A DNA stretch of 49,362 nt from IMG/VR virus record IMGVR_UViG_3300042540_001192, positions 1 through 49,362 of that record; one strand, given 5' to 3'. Source of the stretch: a virus. The first letter of the stretch is position 1. Every line of letters starts with the position of its first letter. The translations under genes and the position numbers were made by a program. Below are positions 16,204 through 23,262 of this stretch, piece after piece. A model generated the notes under the pieces. It worked only from the letters and a program-made list of their open reading frames with translations. It did no database searches and was not told where the DNA came from.

Positions 16204-17727
16204 TTAGAACACCACCAGTTGCGGGTCTTCGTCGATCCCTTTGACCTCGGCACTTGCGAGGCCCAGCGCCATGATCAGGGCGACGGCAGCGTCAATGCGG
16301 CTCGTCGAGTTTGAGTTGCTCTTCGTGGGCTTGATGTTGCCGGCATCGTCCTGCCGCACCTGAAGGTTGCTTGTGTGGAGCGTCAAAGGCGGGTTGCCGC
16401 CGTGCCGGAGACGCTGGCTGATGACCGTCGCCTCGAGCATCTTCGTGGCGGAACTCATGGAGGCATACCCCTGCCCATACGGCTTCACATCGACGCCCTC
16501 GTTGACAAGTTGCGTCGTGATATGAGTCGCATTCCAGCGGTCGATTGCGACGCCGCGGACCACGTTCTCCTCGCAAAACGAGAGGACGTAGTCGCGAACA
16601 ACATCGTAATCCGTAATGTCTCCTTCAGTTATTGTACAAAACCCGTCCTTCGCCCATTGACGATAGGGGGCTTCGGAGCGGTCGATGTTCTTCTCAGGGA
16701 TGAAGACGTGCGCCATCGCGTCATAGGTGCCGTCGGGGTTGCCGAACTCGTCGAGGCCCGGCCAGACGGCCGCGAATGCCGTCGTGTCCTGCGTGCTCGA
16801 GAGGTCGAGGCCGCAGTAGCAGGGCCGCCCGGCCGGGGGCCGCAGCGGCTGGCCGCACGCCTCAAACTGGCCTGTCCTGAAGAACTTGTTGGCCCCGTTG
16901 CTGCACCACTGGTTCAGGTAGAGCGTGCGGAACTTCAGTTCCTGGGCGACCGACTCGCGGGCCAGGGCGGCCTCGCGCTCCATGAACTCCTTGCGGGTCG
17001 TGACGAGGTAGTTCGGCTGGGCCTTCCGCCAGGTGGCCTCCTCGTAGGGGTCGTCGTCCGGCTCGGCCTGGTACACGCACGGCAGGAAGGTGGGGTCGTC
17101 GATGACTCCGTCCCTGACCTTGATGGCCCGCTGCCACTCGTCATAACACGGCCCGACGCGGTCCATGCCTGCCGTTGTCACATAGATGACGAGCGGCTCG
17201 GCTCTGGCGCCCATACCCGATTCCAGTACATCGACCAGATCGCGGCTGGTTTGGACGTGATATTCGTCCACCACCACTAGGCTCGGATTGTAGCCGTGTT
17301 TGCCCTTGTGCTCGCTGGAGAGGAACTGGATCACGCTCTTGGTGTTAGGTATTACTATCGAGTTCTTGTATATCTTGCACCGCTTGAGCAGGCCAGGGCA
17401 GGACTCGATGTAACGCGAGCACGCCGTAAACAGGAGGCTGGCCTGCTTCCGGTCGCCGGCCGCGATGAGAATCTGGCCGCCGGCCTCGCCGAAGAACCCC
17501 TCGTAGGCGCCGATGACGGCGCACATGGCCGTCTTGCCTTGCTTCCGCGGCAGGGCCAGTAGGCTCCGCTGATACTGCCGGCGGCCGTCGGGCCGGAGGG
17601 TGTTGAACAGGCGGTCGAGGTACTCGTCCTGCCAAGGCTCCGGCACGAAAGGCTGCCCGGTAAAAGGGCTTTCTGTGTGCTTGAGGAGCCTAGCAAACTC
17701 GCGAATATCAACCCGTCGCCGTGTCAT
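16204..17727 (-). CDS. terL: Terminase large subunit
   Basis: 507 aa from ATG 17725-17727 (a TTG precedes it). The ATPase part shows LLALPRKQGKTAM (Walker A), LVVVDEYH (Walker B) and VIYVTTAG (coupling motif). The nuclease part begins with the acidic strand YCGLDLSSTQDTTAF and has VAIDRWNATH and SRIDAAVALIMALG with further acidic residues. It belongs to the Terminase_1 group common with P27-type small subunits, which often package from cos sites. It overlaps terS by 20 bases. Confidence 0.93.
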   Translation of the reverse strand: MTRRRVDIREFARLLKHTESPFTGQPFVPEPWQDEYLDRLFNTLRPDGRRQYQRSLLALPRKQGKTAMCAVIGAYEGFFGEAGGQILIAAGDRKQASLLFTACSRYIESCPGLLKRCKIYKNSIVIPNTKSVIQFLSSEHKGKHGYNPSLVVVDEYHVQTSRDLVDVLESGMGARAEPLVIYVTTAGMDRVGPCYDEWQRAIKVRDGVIDDPTFLPCVYQAEPDDDPYEEATWRKAQPNYLVTTRKEFMEREAALARESVAQELKFRTLYLNQWCSNGANKFFRTGQFEACGQPLRPPAGRPCYCGLDLSSTQDTTAFAAVWPGLDEFGNPDGTYDAMAHVFIPEKNIDRSEAPYRQWAKDGFCTITEGDITDYDVVRDYVLSFCEENVVRGVAIDRWNATHITTQLVNEGVDVKPYGQGYASMSSATKMLEATVISQRLRHGGNPPLTLHTSNLQVRQDDAGNIKPTKSNSNSTSRIDAAVALIMALGLASAEVKGIDEDPQLVVF

Positions 17728-18196
17728 CAAACATTGCGTCCACTGGGTCGTTGACGACCTTCACGGCGCCGTACCCCAGGCGGGTGCGGTCGGCCGGGGT
17801 CAGCCCCAGGACGGTTTCCAACTGCCGCAACTGCTCGTGGCAATGGTTGCTCTGGGCCTGCCAGCGCGAGGGCCGGCTGAACCGCAGAGAGCCGTCGGGG
17901 GCCAGAACCTCGACCCAGCCAGAGTCGGCCTTCGCGAGGTGTTTCTCGGCCTCTTGCCACTTATCCCAGACGATCGCGTAGCGGGCGATCACCTGCTGGT
18001 CGGACTGGGCCAGGGTGCCCATATCCTGCGTGAACTGGCAGACTTGGCGAAACATCTCTTTCGCCGAGTCTCGCATCCACTCCGGCGGCTCGGGCAGAAC
18101 GTCCACCTTGGTGCCAAGCTCTTCGCGCGTCTCGGCCTGTCGCGAGCCACGCATTTTGAGTATGTGCTTCGGTAGTGGTGCCGGGCCTTTCGCCAT
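17708..18196 (-). CDS. terS: Terminase small subunit (P27 family)
   Basis: 162 aa from ATG 18194-18196. The start GPAPLPKHILKMRGSRQAE is the hallmark of P27/Terminase_4 small subunits, followed by the helix MRDSAKEMFRQVCQF and the C-terminal ADRTRLGYGAVKV motif. It recognises the packaging start. First gene of the leftward late operon; an 8-bp hairpin lies nine bases upstream of its start. Confidence 0.9.
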   Translation of the reverse strand: MAKGPAPLPKHILKMRGSRQAETREELGTKVDVLPEPPEWMRDSAKEMFRQVCQFTQDMGTLAQSDQQVIARYAIVWDKWQEAEKHLAKADSGWVEVLAPDGSLRFSRPSRWQAQSNHCHEQLRQLETVLGLTPADRTRLGYGAVKVVNDPVDAMFDDTATG

Positions 18197-18204
18197 GCCC
18201 CTAA

Positions 18205-18225
18205 GTCTAGGCGAACAGCCTAGAC
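18205..18225. promoter_or_regulatory. Perfect 8-bp inverted repeat upstream of terS
   Basis: GTCTAGGC and GCCTAGAC are separated by five bases, just upstream of the terS start. It could be an RNA hairpin in the late leader, an operator, or part of a packaging recognition site. The other 250 bases up to 18441 hold no gene; C- and G-runs at 18322-18357 are the only other structure seen. Confidence 0.45.
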
Positions 18226-18441
18226 GGCCGCAAAGGAGTGTCGGGGAGCGAATTGGCTGTACTCTGGCAAACACGCTCGACGGTAGGCGTGCGGTCTATT
18301 GTCGGCGACTGAACAAGCGTACACCCCCCCTCCCATGTGGGGTAGAGCTTTGGGGGGCGATGGCGGGGCGGCGCTGTCGCATTTCCTAAGTGTCCATTCG
18401 GGGCGAGTTGAATATTTTCCGCGGGGTTGCCGATGGTAGGC

Positions 18442-18469
18442 TTGACGCAGTCCGGTTGCGGGCTATATT
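18442..18469 (+). promoter_or_regulatory. Sigma70-type promoter (rightward)
   Basis: TTGACG, a 16-base spacer and TATATT. It is well placed for a transcript starting near 18477 and reading into the 18518 gene. The 5' end would carry the hairpin GCGGGG-CACGTCG-CCCCGC at 18478-18496, then GGAGGA before the start. Confidence 0.75.
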
Positions 18470-18517
18470 TCACACATGCGGGGCACGTCGCCCCGCGAAA
18501 CTCGGAGGAATGCGACA

Positions 18518-18811
18518 ATGGCACGGCAAGTATCGGGCGAAGGATTCACGGTCTATTTCGATAACTACGATACGGGTGAAATCGACACGCTCGATTTCGC
18601 GACGGTTGAGACGACACGGCATTCCGTCATCCGTCGCGACGACGGGGCGACGGTTGCCGCATTCGTGGCGACATGGGGGGATGCCAACATGGTCCGCTTG
18701 CAGGGGTCCGGCAGCCTCACCGCGGGCATGATCGAGTTGGCGCATTGGCGGATGACGGATGCCGCGGATGCCGCGGATGCCGCATATGAAATCGTGCCCC
18801 CTATCGGTTGA
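18518..18811 (+). CDS. Hypothetical protein, 97 aa
   Basis: Chosen start ATG 18518, with GGAGGA at 18504-18509. Acidic protein containing VYFDNYDTGEIDTLDF and, at the C-terminus, a tandem 9-base repeat giving DAADAADAA. Base use (GCA, GGC-ATT, CCG rich) differs from the rest of the rightward operon and resembles that of the next gene, suggesting both came in together. Function unknown. Confidence 0.6.
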   Translation: MARQVSGEGFTVYFDNYDTGEIDTLDFATVETTRHSVIRRDDGATVAAFVATWGDANMVRLQGSGSLTAGMIELAHWRMTDAADAADAAYEIVPPIG

Positions 18812-18865
18812 ATCTCGAGCACTGGACGTTTCCACCACATATCCAAATTTCACAAGGAAAATAGC

Positions 18866-19807
18866 ATGAAAAACGCAGCATATCGGCCGACAGTAACTCG
18901 CGCTCAGGCATTCCGTTTCGCCAAGCTTTGCATGGCATGCGGCAGCATGGCGGATGCTGCCGCGGCAGCCCGCGCTATGGCGCGGCGCATCCGCGGCAGC
19001 GCCCGCGCCCGTGGGACGTGGAAATACTTTCTGATCAGGTTTGCCGCCGCCATCGATGCCGGCAACCTGCCGCATGAAATTTTCGCCGAGGAAGGAAACG
19101 TCAAACTGCCATTCGTGGCGTTCTCAACCCTCCCGATTGTGACGTGCCCCGGCGCCGGGGCATGCGCGGGCATCTCGGAGCGGGGCGGGTCGCCCGAGTT
19201 GGGCACGGCATTCTGCTACTCCCTCCGAGCATGGCGGTACCCTGCGGCGTTCCTGCGGCAGTGCATGAACACGCTCCTGCTGCGGTTCAACCGCCGCGCC
19301 GTCATCGAGGCTTTCAAGGCGCTGCCGCAGGGCATTACGTTCAGGTTGTACGTTGATGGCGACTTCGACAGCGAGGGTACCGCGCTATTTTGGTTCAACC
19401 TGCTGCGGCAGCGACCCGACATCGCATGCTACGGGTATTCGAAGTCGTGGGCGATCATCGAAAAGCTTGCCGCCCATGTGCCGGCAAACTACGCGCTCAA
19501 CCTGTCATCCGGCGGCATCGATGACGATGACACGGCATTCCGCGCCCGGTTGCGGGCGCTGCCATTCGTGCGGGGCGATTTCTTAGCGCTGCCGGTTGCG
19601 GGCGATTTCGCCCGCGGTTTCGCCCGGTACAACGACCCCGCCTATCATCGCGCTGTGCGGGCTGCCGCGGATGCCGCCGGCATCGGCAAGGTATTCTCGT
19701 GCCCGGGGACGTGCGGCACATGCACGGGCGCGGGGCATGCATGCGGGGCGCAGCGCGACGACGGGCGCTACATCATGCCGCTGCCCGTCGTCATCGGCAT
19801 TCATTGA
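18866..19807 (+). CDS. GP88-like protein (mycobacteriophage gene 88 type)
   Basis: 313 aa, start preceded by AAGGAAAA. It carries the GP88 features: FSTLPIVTCPGAGACAG with FCYSLRAWRYP downstream, the strand FRLYVDGDF, the phrase CYGYSKSW and a Cys-rich end CPGTCGTCTGAGHACG. The spaced Cys pairs suggest a metal site. Family members occur in phages of several phyla; their biochemical role is not settled. A strong hairpin follows the stop. Confidence 0.7.
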   Translation: MKNAAYRPTVTRAQAFRFAKLCMACGSMADAAAAARAMARRIRGSARARGTWKYFLIRFAAAIDAGNLPHEIFAEEGNVKLPFVAFSTLPIVTCPGAGACAGISERGGSPELGTAFCYSLRAWRYPAAFLRQCMNTLLLRFNRRAVIEAFKALPQGITFRLYVDGDFDSEGTALFWFNLLRQRPDIACYGYSKSWAIIEKLAAHVPANYALNLSSGGIDDDDTAFRARLRALPFVRGDFLALPVAGDFARGFARYNDPAYHRAVRAAADAAGIGKVFSCPGTCGTCTGAGHACGAQRDDGRYIMPLPVVIGIH

Positions 19808-19829
19808 TTTCGGGCGCGCATCGATGCGA

Positions 19830-19863
19830 CGAGCCCCGCGGGATTTCGAGCCCGCGGGGCTCG
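19830..19863 (+). terminator. 13-bp GC hairpin after the GP88-like gene
   Basis: CGAGCCCCGCGGG and CCCGCGGGGCTCG pair perfectly around an eight-base loop, 22 bases after the stop. There is no T-run behind it, but position and stability fit an end of the first rightward transcription unit. Confidence 0.65.
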
Positions 19864-19878
19864 TGCATGCGCAGCCCC

Positions 19879-20112
19879 GGCGGGCAGGCGGGCAGGCGGG
19901 CAGGCGGCAGGCGGCAGGCGGGCAGGCGGCAGGCGGCAGGCGGCAGGCGGCAGGCGGGCAGGCGGGCAGGCGGGCAGGCGGCAGGCGGCAGGCGGCAGGC
20001 GGGCAGGCGGGCAGGCGGCAGGCGGCAGGCGGGCAGGCGGCAGGCGGGCAGGCGGGCAGGCGGCAGGCGGCAGGCGGGCAGGCGGCAGGCGGCAGGCAGG
20101 CAGGCGGGCAGG
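19879..20112. repeat. Tandem repeat of mixed 7- and 8-bp units (GGCGGCA / GGCGGGCA)
   Basis: Twenty-nine units follow each other without interruption, 13 long (GGCGGGCA) and 16 short (GGCGGCA), then a degenerate end. Units 17-22 and 23-28 repeat the order long-long-short-short-long-short exactly, a 45-bp duplication. Mixed 7/8 periodicity rules out a coding repeat. The plus strand is very G-rich, so G-quadruplexes or slipped replication structures are possible. Open frames across it on both strands are artefacts. Confidence 0.9.
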
Positions 20113-20146
20113 AATCAATCATGGCCGGCGCACACTGGACACAACC

Positions 20147-20384
20147 CCCCGAGCGTGGAAACCAGCGCACCCCCGACCGGGGAAACCGGCAGCCCCGGAG
20201 CGTGGAAACCAGCGCGCACCCCGGAGCGTGGAAACCCGGAGCGTGGAAACCGGCGGCGGCCTGGACGAGCCGCGGAGGCCGGCACCCCCGACCGGGCGAA
20301 CCGGCGGCGGCCTGGGCGGCTCGATGCCCCGACCGGGCGAACCGGCGGCAGCTCGACGTGGCCGGCACCCCCGACCGGGCGAAC
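20147..20384 (+). repeat. Gene-less array of eight 16-bp CCCCGAnCGnGGAAAC-type elements
   Basis: Copies start at 20147, 20171, 20193, 20219, 20235, 20286, 20327 and 20369, all in the same direction. The last three are the variant ending GGGCGAAC, and two of them lie in a 37-bp perfect direct repeat (20277-20313 and 20360-20396). No start codon with a useful frame follows these copies. The same element is found before most genes further right. Confidence 0.8.
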
Positions 20385-20394
20385 CGGCGGCGGC

Positions 20395-20613
20395 CTACGG
20401 GCGCCGGCGTGGCGGCTCCGCGGCGGCGCCCTCGATTTCGCGGAGCCGCTCCGGCCCGTACTGGTCGAGCACCCAGCCCCAATCGTCGCCGGCCCGCACC
20501 CCCTGGCCGTGCGCGTGGCGCCAAATCACGCCGGCGGCGGCCTCGACGGCATCGGGGCGCACCCCGGCCGTGGCAACCCAGTCGCACAATTTCGCGAGGT
20601 TTTCGATGATCAT
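20395..20613 (-). CDS. Possible small leftward gene, 72 aa
   Basis: ATG 20611-20613 opens MIIENLAKLCDWVATAGVRP and continues with a plausible globular sequence ending DQYGPERLREIEG. It is the only leftward frame inside the rightward region. Residue composition and the amphipathic helices look like a real protein, but it has no clear Shine-Dalgarno. A copy of the 16-bp element is antisense inside it (20562-20577). Confidence 0.45.
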   Translation of the reverse strand: MIIENLAKLCDWVATAGVRPDAVEAAAGVIWRHAHGQGVRAGDDWGWVLDQYGPERLREIEGAAAEPPRRRP

Positions 20614-20665
20614 GCCAGCATCATACCCGGCCGTGGAAACCGGCGCAACCCCCGACCGTGGCAAC
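20562..20665 (+). repeat. Three 16-bp elements (20562, 20626, 20650)
   Basis: Variants CCCCGGCCGTGGCAAC, CCCGGCCGTGGAAAC and CCCCGACCGTGGCAAC, plus-strand orientation, upstream of the second rightward promoter. None precedes a gene on the plus strand. Confidence 0.7.
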
Positions 20666-20734
20666 CGACAATCCCAACTGTCCACCACAACATCTAGCCT
20701 CCACGTCACGACAAACCACAAGATATGGGATCAC

Positions 20735-20764
20735 TTGACACTTGACGCATTCGGAGCCGATACT
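20735..20764 (+). promoter_or_regulatory. Sigma70-type promoter (rightward, second)
   Basis: TTGACA, an 18-base spacer and GATACT. Transcription would begin near 20771 and run through three 16-bp elements into the gene at 20848. It appears to drive the cluster of small genes. Confidence 0.65.
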
Positions 20765-20766
20765 AC

Positions 20767-20842
20767 CCCCGTCCGAGGAAACGTCGCCGCCCCGGACGTG
20801 GAAACGATAGGCTACCGGCGACGATAACCCCTCCGAGGAAAC
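20767..20842 (+). repeat. Three 16-bp elements in the leader of the small-gene operon
   Basis: Copies at 20767-20782, 20790-20805 and 20828-20842. The last contains GAGGAAAC and ends five bases before ATG 20848, so it supplies the ribosome binding site of that gene. Confidence 0.8.
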
Positions 20843-20847
20843 CAGTG

Positions 20848-21165
20848 ATGGCGACAACCAATGCAACCTACCCCCTGCGAAACGCATCGTCGCAATACGG
20901 TGCTTCTATGGGGCGGCCCGACACGCTGCCCGAAAACCCCGCCGCCCCGGTGCGGCTCTCGGTGGTTCGCCTGCGTTGGGTGGACGGCGATTATGACGCT
21001 GGCGGCGCCTACTGGGGGCACGTCGCGGGGACGTGGATATACCGGGCCTTGGGCGATGCCGATGACGGCGACACGGTCGCGGAACTGTACGTTCGCGCCG
21101 GGAGCCGAGAGGCGGCGAAGGCGGCGATCCGCGAGCGTGTCCCCGGTGCCAGCTTTTACAGATAG
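20848..21165 (+). CDS. Hypothetical protein, 105 aa
   Basis: Start ATG 20848 follows GAGGAAAC. A GTG three bases earlier is possible. The core VRLRWVDGDYDAGGAYWGH followed by WIYRALGDADD reads like a small alpha/beta domain, and AELYVRAGSREAAKAAIRER is an amphipathic helix. No catalytic residues recognised. First gene of the small-gene operon. Confidence 0.65.
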   Translation: MATTNATYPLRNASSQYGASMGRPDTLPENPAAPVRLSVVRLRWVDGDYDAGGAYWGHVAGTWIYRALGDADDGDTVAELYVRAGSREAAKAAIRERVPGASFYR

Positions 21166-21248
21166 TCGCCTGCCGGCGACAACCGGCCGGCGGGCACGTT
21201 GCCCCCGGCCGGCGGAACGATGACCCCGATAGAGGAAACGAGACGATG
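21163..21248 (+). repeat. Intergenic module, copy A
   Basis: Begins at the upstream TAG and ends at the downstream ATG. It holds the hairpin GTCGCC-TGCC-GGCGAC, a long GC hairpin (CCGGCCGG arms, one bulged C) and two 16-bp elements at 21203-21218 and 21224-21239. Nearly the same sequence recurs at 21654-21737. A nine-codon frame from 21220 ends in ATGA overlap with the next gene. Confidence 0.75.
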
Positions 21249-21656
21249 ACCAACTGGAAATACAGTTCGACGCAGAAGCGGGCGATCGACGCCGCCTGGG
21301 ATGCGGTGGCCTACCTGATGGATTCGACCGGCCACCGGGAGCCGCACCGGCTCCGCGAGGCGCTGAAGGTCGAGCGGCGCGAGCGGTCGTGCGTGACGGC
21401 GGCCAAGGCGCTGATCGTCCGTGGCTTCGAGGAGGGGATGGCCGACGATCCGCCGGCCTCGACGCTGGCCGGCTACTCCGAGGGCATCGCGGCCGGCGTG
21501 ATGCTGGGCGCCGACTACCAGCGGCGGGCGCTGCGATTCGGCCACGACTCCGTCGCCGGGTCGGTCGCCGGGAAGCTGCCGGCGCTCCTGGCGGCCGCGA
21601 CGGCGGCGCACGACGCCTACATCGCCCGCGGGCTGGAGGCGACGCAGGCGGGATAG
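21246..21656 (+). CDS. Hypothetical protein, 136 aa
   Basis: Start ATG 21246, six bases after the GAGGAAAC of its element. Largely helical: STQKRAIDAAWDAVAYLMD at the N-terminus, then a charged middle (REALKVERRERSCVT) and an Ala-rich C-terminal helix. No known domain recognised. It is flanked on both sides by copies of the same intergenic module. Confidence 0.65.
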   Translation: MTNWKYSSTQKRAIDAAWDAVAYLMDSTGHREPHRLREALKVERRERSCVTAAKALIVRGFEEGMADDPPASTLAGYSEGIAAGVMLGADYQRRALRFGHDSVAGSVAGKLPALLAAATAAHDAYIARGLEATQAG

Positions 21657-21737
21657 TCGCCAGCCGGCGACAACCGGCCGGGGGCGCGTGACCCCCGGCC
21701 GGCGGAACGATGACCCCGAGCGAGGAAACCAGCGATG
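21654..21737 (+). repeat. Intergenic module, copy B
   Basis: Near-copy of 21163-21248. The first hairpin is GTCGCC-AGCC-GGCGAC. The second is an uninterrupted 11-bp stem, CCGGCCGGGGG with CCCCCGGCCGG. Changes between the copies keep the pairing, so the RNA structure seems to be under selection. Elements lie at 21693-21708 and 21714-21729. Confidence 0.75.
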
Positions 21738-21971
21738 ACGAAAACCGAGCGCGACCTACTGACCGAATGCGAGGCGCTGGCCGTCGAAACCGGCCACGAC
21801 CTGCGGAACCTGATCACCGATGCCGAGAGCTACTGGCGTGGCCCCGGCCGGGCCGTCGAGCCTCGTCGGTGGCGATCCCGTGCCGATGCCTGCCGGCGGC
21901 TCCTGGCCCGCATGCCCGACGTGATCGGCGGCCTGCGAGCCTGGGCGGCCGAGGAGGTCGGAGCGTACTGA
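21735..21971 (+). CDS. Hypothetical protein, 78 aa
   Basis: ATG 21735 sits five bases after GAGGAAAC. Helical, basic protein (TKTERDLLTECEALAVETG; RRWRSRADACRRLLARMP). Its short helices and charge would fit a small nucleic-acid or protein-binding factor, but nothing specific is recognised. Confidence 0.6.
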   Translation: MTKTERDLLTECEALAVETGHDLRNLITDAESYWRGPGRAVEPRRWRSRADACRRLLARMPDVIGGLRAWAAEEVGAY

Positions 21972-22037
21972 CCCGGCCGCCCCTGGCCCCGCCGGCGCCC
22001 GTGGCCGGCGGCGAAGGGGATGCCGGCGGCGAGCCTG

Positions 22038-22053
22038 CCCCGAATGTGGAAAC
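22038..22053 (+). repeat. 16-bp element, GTGGAAAC type
   Basis: CCCCGAATGTGGAAAC, 23 bases before ATG 22077. A separate purine-rich motif, GACGAGG, stands between it and the start. Confidence 0.75.
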
Positions 22054-22076
22054 CCGAGAGACGAGGAACCCGGATC

Positions 22077-22316
22077 ATGGCAACGAAGAAGAAGACCTAC
22101 CGCATCCGCCGCGAGTGGACGGTCGTGATGGAGTCGTGGATCGAGGTCGAGGCCGACAGTGTGGAGGCGGCCTGCGCGGCGGCCGTCGCCAACGACGACT
22201 ACGACGACCAGAGGATCGCGGACGACAGCGACGGCCCGACCTATGTCGGCCGCATCGAATGCGGCGGGCGGGAGATCACGGTGCCGGTGCGGTACGACGG
22301 CGACGGGATGCGGTGA
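22077..22316 (+). CDS. Hypothetical protein, 79 aa
   Basis: Starts MATKKKTYRIRREWTVVMES. A beta-strand pattern followed by a helix rich in acidic residues and Ala (EVEADSVEAACAAAVA) and a last strand. This strand-helix-strand plan is repeated in the products of 22367 and 23602, which may be relatives. Function unknown. Confidence 0.65.
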   Translation: MATKKKTYRIRREWTVVMESWIEVEADSVEAACAAAVANDDYDDQRIADDSDGPTYVGRIECGGREITVPVRYDGDGMR

Positions 22317-22344
22317 TCCGCCCTCGTCCACAACAACCCCCAAC

Positions 22345-22360
22345 CCCCGACCGGAGAAAC
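22345..22360 (+). repeat. 16-bp element acting as RBS
   Basis: CCCCGACCGGAGAAAC. The GGAG inside it is the only Shine-Dalgarno for ATG 22367, six bases downstream. Confidence 0.8.
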
Positions 22361-22366
22361 CAGACC

Positions 22367-22579
22367 ATGCCCAACTACCTGATTCGCAGCGACGGCATCG
22401 ACCCCGAGGAAGTGTGGAGCGCCCCCGACGATGCCACGGCGATCGCCTGGGCGACGGAGACGCTGCTCGACTCCGAGGCCGAGCCGGGCGAGGAGATCGT
22501 GCTCGTCCGGGTCGAGGACGACTACCGGCAGGCCGAGGAACACGTCGCCACCCTGACGATGCCGGGAGGTGCCAAATGA
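22367..22579 (+). CDS. Hypothetical protein, 70 aa
   Basis: MPNYLIRSDGIDPEEVWSAP, then DDATAIAWATETLLDSEAE, then IVLVRVEDDYRQAEEH. Small strand-helix-strand acidic protein. Similar in plan to the neighbours at 22077 and 23602, where a D/E-rich segment leads into an Ala-Trp-Ala helix. Stop overlaps the next start (ATGA). Confidence 0.65.
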   Translation: MPNYLIRSDGIDPEEVWSAPDDATAIAWATETLLDSEAEPGEEIVLVRVEDDYRQAEEHVATLTMPGGAK

Positions 22580-22875
22580 CCCCGACCGTCGAAACCAGCG
22601 GGTACCGCATCTCGGCCCGTGTCGTGATCCAACCTGGCGACTCGTTCAAGGTGGCCGCCGGCCCCTACTACCGATGCCACGACGGCACGAAAATCCCCCT
22701 GGCCGCCCGCGGCACGTTCCGGCTGGCCGAGGTGATTCGCCACCGCTCGCGGGTGCATCTCCTCGCCCACGGCGCCGAGGGGTGGGTGCTCCTGCACGTC
22801 GAGGGGCGGCGGCGGTCGCCCGTCCCCGGCCTGGTGCCGCGGCCATACCGTGTGGCGAAACGGGTAAAGGGTTGA
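22576..22875 (+). CDS. Hypothetical protein, 99 aa
   Basis: ATG 22576-22578 overlaps the previous stop. Codons 2-7 are made of the 16-bp element (T-P-T-V-E-T). The body has a small beta-barrel look: VVIQPGDSFKVAAGPYYR, then GTFRLAEVIRHRSRVHLLAH and LLHVEGRRRSPVPG. This could be an SH3-like fold; no catalytic residues are visible. A promoter overlaps its stop. Confidence 0.6.
   Translation: MTPTVETSGYRISARVVIQPGDSFKVAAGPYYRCHDGTKIPLAARGTFRLAEVIRHRSRVHLLAHGAEGWVLLHVEGRRRSPVPGLVPRPYRVAKRVKG
22580..22595 (+). repeat. 16-bp element within coding sequence
   Basis: CCCCGACCGTCGAAAC is codons 2-7 of the 22576 gene, read as P-T-V-E-T. It may have been added to an older shorter start. Confidence 0.7.
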
Positions 22876-22900
22876 CTCCGTTCTGGTCGATGCTTACGAT
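22872..22900 (+). promoter_or_regulatory. Sigma70-type promoter (rightward, third)
   Basis: TTGACT, exactly 17 bases, then TACGAT. It overlaps the end of the 22576 gene and would start RNA near 22907, before the element at 22922. Confidence 0.65.
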
Positions 22901-22921
22901 ACGACAGAACACGACAACTGC

Positions 22922-22937
22922 CCCCGAGCGAGGAAAC
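22922..22937 (+). repeat. 16-bp element acting as RBS
   Basis: CCCCGAGCGAGGAAAC, ending five bases before ATG 22943. No other purine-rich motif is available. Confidence 0.8.
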
Positions 22938-22942
22938 GACAA

Positions 22943-23203
22943 ATGAGCGACCTGATTGATCAGATTGACGCGGGCGAGGCGGCGGCTGCCATCCGCGGCA
23001 TTGTTCAGCGCTGGCGTGATTGCACGCAGGTCGCTGGCCTCGCCAAGCGTTCGACGCAGGCGAGCCTGGTCGAGCAGGCTCCCGCTGTGGTCGCCGCGCA
23101 GGTCGAGGCGATTCTGGAGGCGGCAGCGTACCTGTCTCAGGGCGATGACGACGACCGCAAGTCGCTTGCTGCCGCCGTGGCCGAGGTGCTTTGCAAGAAA
23201 TGA
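22943..23203 (+). CDS. Hypothetical protein, 86 aa
   Basis: All-helical prediction: LIDQIDAGEAAAAIRGIVQR, a central AGLAKRSTQASLVEQAP and a last long Ala/Glu helix ending LCKK. Acidic patch GDDDDRK near residue 68. First gene after the third rightward promoter. Unknown function. Confidence 0.65.
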   Translation: MSDLIDQIDAGEAAAAIRGIVQRWRDCTQVAGLAKRSTQASLVEQAPAVVAAQVEAILEAAAYLSQGDDDDRKSLAAAVAEVLCKK

Positions 23204-23240
23204 CAACCCTGGCCGCGCGGCCTGGGCATGACCGAGAGAA

Positions 23241-23256
23241 CCCCGAGTGAGGAAAC
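23241..23256 (+). repeat. 16-bp element acting as RBS
   Basis: CCCCGAGTGAGGAAAC, six bases before ATG 23263. Confidence 0.8.
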
Positions 23257-23262
23257 GAGATC

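Noticed and set aside
19583-20697. Long open frames across the minisatellite on both strands
   Set aside because: They exist because the GC-rich 7/8-bp repeat lacks stop codons. Unit length mixture shifts the frame constantly and there is no ribosome site.
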